From CADEED01 sp036274075 (GTDB taxonomy: Bacteria; Pseudomonadota; Gammaproteobacteria; Steroidobacterales; Steroidobacteraceae): a stretch of 32,475 nt of DNA. The position numbers and the translations under genes were made by a program. Positions 7,254 through 13,937 of the stretch are shown one piece after another (the first letter of the stretch is position 1; each line of letters opens with the position of its first letter). The DNA is taken from the NCBI GenBank assembly GCA_036274075.1, contig DASUGK010000193.1, positions 1-32,475 of the forward strand. Direction: 5' to 3'. A model generated the notes under the pieces. That model was not told where the DNA came from. It ran no database searches and saw only the letters and a list, made by a program, of their open reading frames with translations.

Positions 7254-7912
7254 CTCGATTTTCGCGGACGGCCTATGGGCATCAGCGACTGCTCGATGCC
7301 CAGTTCCTTCGCGCGGTCCTGGACCCAGCTCGGCTCGCCGAATGGCCGCTGCCTGTTGACGCAGGTACGGATCTCGGCGATTTCCGCGGCGCTCTGCGGC
7401 TCGTTCACGAGGTGACGCCAGTAACTGGGCAACGGCACCGGTGATTCCGCAAGCGCAAGCGGGCTGCGCTGCGCGGTCCGCCAACGCAGGCTGCCCCAAT
7501 GCCAGTCTTCGGCCCGCTCTACGAGGTTGGCGCGCAGCGCATTGCGCTCCACGTAGCGCATGACGGTCAGCAGGTGGTGGTCCTGCTGGATCAGGAATGC
7601 CTTGAATCGGCCCTGCCACAGCCGGCCGGTGGTCCCGTACTTGGCGTGGTGCCAGCGAACGTGGGTCGTGAATACCCAATGTGTCCAGCGGGCCAGGTCG
7701 TCGGCGCCCGCCGGACGCACGACCAGGTGGAAGTGGTTAGGCATCAGGCAGGCCGCAAGGATTGGAACGCGTATGCGCTCCTGCGCGCGGTGGATCAGCG
7801 CCTGGAATTGATCGTAGTCCGCGGCGTCGTGGAAGATGCGCGCCTTCTTGTTGGCGCGATTCAGCAGGTGATAACAGGCGCCAGCAACGATGAATCGGGC
7901 CGTCCGTGGCAT
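7235..7912 (-). CDS. REP-associated tyrosine transposase (RAYT, Y1 family)
   Basis: The product is a 225-aa single-domain Y1 nuclease related to IS200/IS605 transposases, which cut single-stranded hairpin DNA through a tyrosine-DNA link. The start MPRTARFIVAGACYHLLNRA is typical of RAYTs and favours the ATG at 7912 over the upstream in-frame ATG at 7942. The metal-binding HUH motif is MPNHFHLVV (His60, His62). The catalytic tyrosine is in MRYVERNALRANLV (Tyr120), preceded by GRLWQGRFKAF and followed by DWHWGSL. All key residues are present, so the protein could be active. Its C-terminal residues SVPVC and stop lie inside repeat copy B. RAYTs are usually single-copy, vertically kept genes with scattered repeats, which fits the isolated copies here. 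Confidence 0.92.
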   Translation of the reverse strand: MPRTARFIVAGACYHLLNRANKKARIFHDAADYDQFQALIHRAQERIRVPILAACLMPNHFHLVVRPAGADDLARWTHWVFTTHVRWHHAKYGTTGRLWQGRFKAFLIQQDHHLLTVMRYVERNALRANLVERAEDWHWGSLRWRTAQRSPLALAESPVPLPSYWRHLVNEPQSAAEIAEIRTCVNRQRPFGEPSWVQDRAKELGIEQSLMPIGRPRKSRSVPVC

Positions 7913-8006
7913 GACGCGAGAGTAGCGGGCTTGCCAGGGCAACCGGTGCCCGGAAATCGTGCGTGTTTCCGCGCAAATGCGGCAACCACGCGCTGCCTGA
8001 AAATGA

Positions 8007-8044
8007 CCCCGTCCCCGTTTGCTAGGAAACGAGGAATGTCCCCA
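8007..8044 (-). repeat. REP-like 38-nt hairpin repeat, copy C
   Basis: This copy reads on the minus strand, starting one base after the TAA stop (8046-8048) of the Ser/Thr kinase gene, where the junction is TAAATGGGG. It is the right inverted end of the RAYT unit. It shares the GACGGGG end with copy D rather than the GACGGAC end of A and B. It has the same 9-bp hairpin with a CCTAGC loop. Confidence 0.92.
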
Positions 8045-8045
8045 T

Positions 8046-9350
8046 TTATGCGATGGCGGGGTTGCGGGCTTCGGACATGGAGTAGTCGAGGAGCGCTTCC
8101 AGGGCTTCCTGGGCGCTCTTGTAGCGTTCGTCGGGCTTCTTGGCCACCAGCCGCTCGAGGAAGCGCTGGTGGCGCGACAATTCGCCTGGCAGCTTCGGGA
8201 TGGGCGCGGTCTTGTGCATCTCGAACAGCGCCACCAGCGAACCCGCGGCGTACATGCGCTGGCCGGTCAGCAGTTCATAGAACATCACGCCGACGCTGTA
8301 GAGATCCGAGCGTTCATCCGCCGTGCCGCCCAGCGCCTGCTCGGGCGACAGGTAGTAAGGCGTGCCGATGACCACGCCGGCGAGGGTCTTGGCCACCGGG
8401 TCCGCGTCGCGCCGCGCGCTGCCGAAATCCACCAGCGCGATCGTCCCGTCCTCGCGGAACATGACGTTCGCGGGCTTGAGGTCGCGATGGATGATGCCCG
8501 CCGCGTGCACCGAGGTGAGCGCCGCGAGGATCGATCCCACGATGATCAGCGTCTCCTCGCTCGACGGCCGGTCGCGCGCGATGCGCGCCCGCAGGTCGCC
8601 GGCCGGGAAGTACTCCATGACGATGTACGCATGGCTTTCGGTGAACCCGTGCTCGTACACCTTCGCGACATACGGGCTGTCGATGCTCGAAGCCGCGAAA
8701 TATTCCTGCACGAAGCGCGCAAGCAGGTCGGAATCGCCGCTGCCTTCGCCCTTGAGGATCTTGAGCACCACCTGCTGCTTGTTCGAGTTCCGCTCGCAAA
8801 GGCACACATTCGCCGTGGCGCCGCTGCCCAGCGGCTTGACCGGCGTGAAGCCGGTGATGTTCGCGGCACGCAGCACCGCGTCCGCATCGGCGAGTCGCCG
8901 CGCATCGGCGCGCGCCACCATGCTGGCGCTGTCGGGCGCCGGGCGGCTCGCCGCCTTGACATCCTGGCGGATGGGTTTGATCTCGGCGGCCGCCGCCTCG
9001 GGCGCCGGCGCGGCCTTCGGCTCGCGCTTCGGCGGCAGCGGCGGCGCCTTCACTTCGATCTCGGCAGGCGGCTTGTGCCGCGGCCCGGCCTCGACCGGCA
9101 CGCGCACGATCTTCGGGAAGTTGGGCTTGCTGCGCAGCTCCGACAGCCACAGCAGGCCTTCGCGCCGCAGGTATTCGTCGTCGATCAGCAGGTGCGCGTA
9201 ACGGTCCCAGCGGAAATCCGCGGGCGGCTTGCCATAGGCGGCGAGATCGTGCACCTCGAGCCGGGCCTCGGGCCATTTCGAGATGGCCAGGCGGCGAGCC
9301 CGGTTCACGAGCCCGGACGCATGCCGCATGATGAGTACGCGTTCTGTCAT
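8046..9350 (-). CDS. Soluble Ser/Thr protein kinase with N-terminal receiver-like domain
   Basis: This is a 434-aa Hanks-type kinase. Its catalytic domain (about 167-420) has the glycine loop PLGSGATANV, Lys197 in VVLKIL, Glu216 in VQEYF, the catalytic loop HRDLKPAN (Asp290, Asn295), DFG at 308-310 and a SPEQ motif in place of APE. Residues 1-85 look like a shortened receiver fold with an acidic LLIDDEYL strand. A Pro/Ala-rich linker follows (90-140). No membrane segment or sensor domain is visible, unlike PknB-type kinases, so it should be cytosolic. It is the last gene of the chemotaxis-like operon, 30 bp after the receiver gene, suggesting that it modifies a component of that pathway or pilus machinery. 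Its targets are unknown. Confidence 0.88.
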   Translation of the reverse strand: MTERVLIMRHASGLVNRARRLAISKWPEARLEVHDLAAYGKPPADFRWDRYAHLLIDDEYLRREGLLWLSELRSKPNFPKIVRVPVEAGPRHKPPAEIEVKAPPLPPKREPKAAPAPEAAAAEIKPIRQDVKAASRPAPDSASMVARADARRLADADAVLRAANITGFTPVKPLGSGATANVCLCERNSNKQQVVLKILKGEGSGDSDLLARFVQEYFAASSIDSPYVAKVYEHGFTESHAYIVMEYFPAGDLRARIARDRPSSEETLIIVGSILAALTSVHAAGIIHRDLKPANVMFREDGTIALVDFGSARRDADPVAKTLAGVVIGTPYYLSPEQALGGTADERSDLYSVGVMFYELLTGQRMYAAGSLVALFEMHKTAPIPKLPGELSRHQRFLERLVAKKPDERYKSAQEALEALLDYSMSEARNPAIA

Positions 9351-9380
9351 GGGATCTCTTCCCTGCCGCTCACTGCTTGC

Positions 9381-11051
9381 TCATTTCTGGGCGACGGAGT
9401 GCCTTTCGATGATCGAGCGCAGCTTCAGTTCGTCGACCGGCTTGGTCAGGTAGCCATCACAGCCGGCCATCGTGCCGCGGATCTTGTCGAAGGTCTTGTC
9501 CTTGCTGGTGAGCATCACGACCTTCATCAGCGCGTTGTCCTTGTTCTTCTTGATCATCTTGCAGACGTCGTAGCCGTCCATGCCGGGCAGCATGACGTCC
9601 AGGAAGATGAGGTCGAAGTGCTGCTTCGAGATCTTGAACAGGGCTTCCTCGCCCGAGGCCGCGAATTCCGGCGCGATGCCATAGGGCGACAGCTTGTTCT
9701 GCATGAAAGTGCGCATCAGCGGGCTGTCGTCGACGACCAGCACGCGGAAGTTGTGCTCTTCGTGGCGCGTGAGCTGCGCGCCATGTCCCACCGGCGACGC
9801 GGGCGTGGCGGCCGGTCCCTGCATGGGCATGTCCGCCATCTTGGTGTTGATGGTCGGCGAGCCCTGCAGGGGCGCGTCCGCGAGCTTCGCCACCATGGGC
9901 GCGGCGGCGGGCAGCGAGGCGGCCAGCGGCGGCGTGTTCACCACGCGCAGGTTGACGCGCGAGGTACCGCTGGTCGACGGCGCGACGGCGGCCGAGAGCG
10001 CCGACGGCGACAGCGGCGTAACGCCGCTCGACTGCAGGTTGATGACCGGCACCGAGACGGTCGGGGTTTTCTCGGGCTGCTTCTCGCTCAGGATCTTGTC
10101 GACGGTCTTCTCGGTGACCGGCTTCTCGTTCATCGACTTGTCGAGGATGGGCGCGTTGGGCTGCAGCGTGACATTGGGTTGCAGCGTCACGTTGGGCAGC
10201 ACGGTCGCGGCCGGGGCGGCCGCCGTCATCGACACGGGCATGGCGCCGGCATGCGTGGCGGCCGCCGTGCTGGCCGTCATCGCGGCGGAGGACAAGGTGC
10301 TGGCCGCGCCCGCGAGGGTGCTCGACGCGGCCGCTGTCGTCGTGCTCGACGCGGCCGCTGTCATCGTGCTCGCCGCCGCCGCGTTCATCGTGCTCGACGC
10401 GGCCGCCGTCATCGTGTTCGCCGCCGCCGTGGACTGCGTGTTCGCCGCGGAGGACATCGTGCTCGCAGCGGCGGACACCGTGTTCGCCGCGGTAGATAGC
10501 GTGCTCGCGGCAGCCGTCATGGGCGGGATCGCCGCATTCATGCTCGCCGACAGCGCCGGCTGCTGCGAGGTCATGCCGGTGGTAAGGCGCGCGATGGCCT
10601 GTTCCTGTTTCGGCTGGGCAGCCGGTCCGCCCGAACTCGTGGGCAACGTGCCGCCGGCAGCCGGGGCCGATACGTCGAGTCCGGCGACATCCTTGGCCGC
10701 GGCCTCGCGCTCGCGGTTGCCGAGGGCGATGGCCAGGCGGTCCATGGCGCCCACCACCTTGAGTCCCAGCGGGCGCGACGCGGACGCGACGCCGAGGTCC
10801 AGGTTCTTGGAGCCGACCACCAGCGTGCGATCGGAAGTGCTGGCGAACGTGGCCTGCCAGCTCGCGACGGCGCTCTCGCTGTCGCCGTCGAGCAGGTACA
10901 TGTCCGGTGCGATGCCGGCCTCGGGATTCCAGAGCTTGTAACCGATCTGCCGTGCCGGCGCGACCGACAGCAGGAAGATCGAGTTGAGCATCTGCCGCTC
11001 GGGAGCGGAGAAGCCAACGACCCGGACATTGAGGACGCGCGTCTTGTTCAT
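9381..11051 (-). CDS. Response regulator with C-terminal receiver and long Ala/Ser/Thr repeat linker
   Basis: The product has 556 aa. The C-terminal receiver (about 435-556) begins FRVLVVDDSPLMR, has phosphoacceptor Asp485 in LIFLDVMLPGMDG, Thr in VVMLTSKD, and the conserved Lys in GYLTKPVDELK. Residues 1-110 resemble a degenerate receiver: a VRVVGF strand, an acidic MYLLDGDSES strand and a later LKVVGAMDRL segment, but not a standard active site. Between them lies a roughly 300-residue low-complexity region containing 12 tandem 7- or 8-residue Ala/Thr repeats. No DNA-binding or enzymatic output domain is seen, so it probably acts by protein contacts, as PilG/PilH do. It lies 18 bp after the ChpA-like kinase gene, a likely phosphodonor. 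Confidence 0.82.
   Translation of the reverse strand: MNKTRVLNVRVVGFSAPERQMLNSIFLLSVAPARQIGYKLWNPEAGIAPDMYLLDGDSESAVASWQATFASTSDRTLVVGSKNLDLGVASASRPLGLKVVGAMDRLAIALGNREREAAAKDVAGLDVSAPAAGGTLPTSSGGPAAQPKQEQAIARLTTGMTSQQPALSASMNAAIPPMTAAASTLSTAANTVSAAASTMSSAANTQSTAAANTMTAAASSTMNAAAASTMTAAASSTTTAAASSTLAGAASTLSSAAMTASTAAATHAGAMPVSMTAAAPAATVLPNVTLQPNVTLQPNAPILDKSMNEKPVTEKTVDKILSEKQPEKTPTVSVPVINLQSSGVTPLSPSALSAAVAPSTSGTSRVNLRVVNTPPLAASLPAAAPMVAKLADAPLQGSPTINTKMADMPMQGPAATPASPVGHGAQLTRHEEHNFRVLVVDDSPLMRTFMQNKLSPYGIAPEFAASGEEALFKISKQHFDLIFLDVMLPGMDGYDVCKMIKKNKDNALMKVVMLTSKDKTFDKIRGTMAGCDGYLTKPVDELKLRSIIERHSVAQK
10254..10520 (-). repeat. Coding tandem repeat, 12 Ala/Thr units of 7-8 residues
   Basis: Residues 178-266 of the receiver protein form 12 consecutive units, each ending in Thr: MTAAAST, LSTAANT, VSAAAST, MSSAANT, QSTAAANT, MTAAASST, MNAAAAST, MTAAASST, TTAAASST, LAGAAST, LSSAAMT and ASTAAAT. 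Unit length changes from 7 to 8 in the middle and back to 7. The DNA is correspondingly repetitive, with recurring GCGGCCGC-type runs, so the array may vary in length by slippage or recombination. Confidence 0.85.
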
Positions 11052-11069
11052 GGCATTACCCTTGTTGGC

Positions 11070-13904
11070 CTAGCCCGCAGCCACGCGCCTCTCGACGCGT
11101 GCGGTAACGGCATCAGCCACGTGTTGCAGCAATTCGTGATCGGTATAAGGCTTGGTGAGATAGACATTCACGCCCGCGGACATCGCCTGGCGGCGGTGCT
11201 TGTCCATCGAGCGCGACGTGATCATGACGATGGTCAGGCCGGTGAGCTCGGGGCGCGAACGCACGTGCGCGGTGAGCTCGAGGCCGTTCATGTTCGGCAT
11301 TTCGAGATCGGTGAGCAGCACGTCGGGGCGCGAGACTTCCATGAGCTTGACGGCTTCGAGGCCGTCGCGGGCCAGCACGACTTCGTAACCGTGGTCCTCG
11401 AGCAGCGAGGAGATCGCGCGGCGTACCGACAGCGAGTCGTCGACCACCAGCACGCGTGATCGGCGCACCTGCGCCAGCGAGCGGGCTTCGGCGGCGGCGC
11501 GCAGCTCGTATTCCTGCGGGCTGCGCGCGAGCTCGGCCACGTCGAGCAGCGGGATCACGCTGCCGTCGCCGAGCAGGCCGATGCCGGCCACGCCGGGAAT
11601 ACGTTTCAAATAGCGCCCGGCGGGCCGCGTCACGAGCTCGGCGGCATCGAGAATGGCGTCGACCAGCAGGCCGATGGGGCCGGTTTCGGTATCGACCACC
11701 ACGAGGTTGCGGCGCTCGGGCGTACTGGCGGGCGCGAGCCCGGTGAGCGAGGCGAGTTCGTGCGCCGGGTAGTCGCCGTCGTCGACGCGCGCCACGAGCT
11801 GGCCGGCTTCGCGCACCAGGTTCACGGCCACGGCCGGAACGGCGCGGCGCACCGCGTGGCTGGCGATGCCGAACACCTGGCCGCCGTCGCGCACGAACAG
11901 TGCGTGCGTGGCGACCAGCGAGGCCTGGAAGCGCAATTCGATGGTGAGGCCCTGGCCCTGCTGGCTGCGGATGTCGATGGAGCCGGCGAGGGCGCGCAGG
12001 CGCGTGGCCACCACGTCGAGCCCGACGCCACGGCCGGAGATCTCGGTGACCATGTCGCGCGTCGAGAAGCCGGGCAGCAGGGTGAGGCGCGCGATTTCCA
12101 CGTCGGTGGGCATGGCGTCCGCGGCTAGCAGCCCGCGTTCCACCGCGCGGCAGCGGATGTCGCGCAAGTCGAGCCCGCGACCGTCGTCCGACACCTGCAC
12201 GGTCACCACCTGGCCGCGGCGCTCGACGCGCAGCGTGATGGTGCCGGCGCGCGGCTTGCCGCGGGCGGCGCGTTCCTCGGGACTTTCGATGCCATGGTCG
12301 ACCGCGTTGCGCAGGATGTGCAGCAACGGGTCCAGCAACTGGTTCAGCACCTCGGCGTCGACCAGGATCTCCTGGCCCACGACCACGAGCTGCGCCTGCT
12401 TGCCGGTGGCGATGGCGGTCTGGCGCACGTTGCGCTGCAGGCGCGGCACGATGGTTTCCACCGGCGCCATGCGGGTCTGCGAAGTCAGGTGCGCGAGCTC
12501 GCGCATCAGGCGCTGCTGCTGGTGCACGATGCCGGCGAGGCCGGCGAGCTCGTCGCGCAGGCCGAGGCCGAGATCGCGCGAGTCGGTGGACTCCTCGATG
12601 AGCGCGCGCGTGATCGACTGCACTTCGTTGTACTGGTCGAGTTCCAGCGAGTCGAAATCGCCCATGCCGCGCGCGGCATTCGTCGGGCTCACGGCATGCA
12701 GCTTGTGGCGCGCGGCCACGCCGCGGATGTCCACGGAGTTCTCGAGCTCGAACAGGCGCTTCTGGATGGCGCGGTCGCGCTCGATGAGCTCGCGCGAATG
12801 CGTCGCGGTGGATTTCAGTTCCTGGTCGAGCTCGCCGATCTTGATGGTCAGCTCGCCCACCATGCGCACCAGGTCGTCGAGCAGCTGCGTGGGCACGCGC
12901 GTCATCGCGCGCAGGTCGCGCGGCTCGGCGCGCGCCACGGGAGTGGCGGCGGCGGGCGCGGCCGCCAGCGCGGGCAGCGCCGCGTCATCGCTGGCGTTGT
13001 TGTCGCGCGCCGCGTCCAGCAGTTCGATCACGGCGAGCGTGTTGTCGGGCGCGGCGTCTTCGCCGGCCACCGCGGCCACCATCTGCGCCAGGCAGTCGGC
13101 GGCGGCCAGCAGCGCGCGGGCGCGATGCGCCGACGGCGGACTGGCGTCGGATTCGCAGATCTCGAGCACGTCCTCGAGGCGGTGCGCGAGCTTGGCGACG
13201 CCGCGGATGCCGAGGATATTCGCCGAGCCCTTGAGCGTGTGCGCGGCGCGCTTGGCGTGCAGCAGCAGGTCGGTGGCGCCCGGAGTTGCCGGGTCTTTCA
13301 ATTCGAGCCAGGCGGTGAGTGACTGCGTGACTTCGGCCGCCTGCGGCGGCGAGTCGTTCATGAACGCGTCGAGCAGGTCGGCGTCGACGTCATTGCCGAT
13401 GTCGAGCGTGACGTCGTCGGCGGTCAGCGCTTCGGGCGCCGCGTCGTCGGCCTGGTCGAGCGCCGCGCCGATGGAGCTGGCGGCGAGCAGTTCGCCGCGC
13501 AGGTCCTCGAGCGCCTCGGCGTCGAGCGGCAGCGGCACCCAGCTGCCGCTGAAATGCGCCAGCAGGGCGTTTATCGGGCCTGCGGCGCTGGAATCGCGCA
13601 GGTGCGCCTCGAGCAATGGCGCCCACTCGGTGAAGAACTGGCGCACCAGTACGCGTGCGTCCGCGTCGTTGTCATCGAGGTGCTCGAGATTGGTGAGCAC
13701 GCAGCGCGCGATGCGCTGCACGCCCTCGAGGCCCATGTATCCCGCGGCTTCAGACAGCCGCGTCACCGCCGTTACATAGGAATCATCGGCGCGAGCGGAC
13801 TCCCCGGGCACCGCGGCGGAGCCCGCGTCATACGCCTGCACGAGCTCGGGAGCCATCCCGTGCAGCTCGTCGGCGAGCGCGGTGAGGAGATCCTGTCCTC
13901 GCAT
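11070..13904 (-). CDS. CheA-type hybrid histidine kinase, ChpA/PilL-like
   Basis: This 944-aa kinase is the core of a Pil-Chp-type chemosensory system. Residues 1-120 match the N-terminal region of ChpA proteins without an Hpt histidine. An Hpt domain follows (about 170-290) with phosphoacceptor His222 in AHTLKGSANILG. A dimerisation helical region is near 430-490. The HATPase domain has LLHILRNAVDHGIESPEER, VSDDGRGLD and GRGVGLDVV. A CheW-like regulatory domain covers about 675-800, and a C-terminal receiver (817-944) has Asp866 and Lys918. It has only one clear Hpt domain, far fewer than the multi-Hpt ChpA of Pseudomonas aeruginosa. It lies 33 bp after the receptor gene. The target of phosphotransfer is probably the operon's CheY-like protein. 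Confidence 0.88.
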   Translation of the reverse strand: MRGQDLLTALADELHGMAPELVQAYDAGSAAVPGESARADDSYVTAVTRLSEAAGYMGLEGVQRIARCVLTNLEHLDDNDADARVLVRQFFTEWAPLLEAHLRDSSAAGPINALLAHFSGSWVPLPLDAEALEDLRGELLAASSIGAALDQADDAAPEALTADDVTLDIGNDVDADLLDAFMNDSPPQAAEVTQSLTAWLELKDPATPGATDLLLHAKRAAHTLKGSANILGIRGVAKLAHRLEDVLEICESDASPPSAHRARALLAAADCLAQMVAAVAGEDAAPDNTLAVIELLDAARDNNASDDAALPALAAAPAAATPVARAEPRDLRAMTRVPTQLLDDLVRMVGELTIKIGELDQELKSTATHSRELIERDRAIQKRLFELENSVDIRGVAARHKLHAVSPTNAARGMGDFDSLELDQYNEVQSITRALIEESTDSRDLGLGLRDELAGLAGIVHQQQRLMRELAHLTSQTRMAPVETIVPRLQRNVRQTAIATGKQAQLVVVGQEILVDAEVLNQLLDPLLHILRNAVDHGIESPEERAARGKPRAGTITLRVERRGQVVTVQVSDDGRGLDLRDIRCRAVERGLLAADAMPTDVEIARLTLLPGFSTRDMVTEISGRGVGLDVVATRLRALAGSIDIRSQQGQGLTIELRFQASLVATHALFVRDGGQVFGIASHAVRRAVPAVAVNLVREAGQLVARVDDGDYPAHELASLTGLAPASTPERRNLVVVDTETGPIGLLVDAILDAAELVTRPAGRYLKRIPGVAGIGLLGDGSVIPLLDVAELARSPQEYELRAAAEARSLAQVRRSRVLVVDDSLSVRRAISSLLEDHGYEVVLARDGLEAVKLMEVSRPDVLLTDLEMPNMNGLELTAHVRSRPELTGLTIVMITSRSMDKHRRQAMSAGVNVYLTKPYTDHELLQHVADAVTARVERRVAAG

Positions 13905-13937
13905 CTGTGCCGGTTCCTCTCTTTCTCTCGCCTGGCG

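Larger units (their letters stand above)
7216..8044. mobile_element. RAYT unit bounded by inverted REP-like repeats
   Basis: A Y1 transposase gene is enclosed by two inverted copies of the 38-nt repeat (7216-7253 and 8007-8044), a unit of 829 bp. This is the known arrangement of REP-associated tyrosine transposases, whose substrate is the hairpin repeat itself. The flanking bases are TTAA on the left and, read outward-in, TAAA on the right, with no obvious target duplication, as expected for single-strand Y1 chemistry. The unit sits precisely between the stop codons of two convergent genes, the M28 peptidase and the Ser/Thr kinase. The stretch 7913-8006, between the transposase start and copy C, shows no gene. 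Confidence 0.75.
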
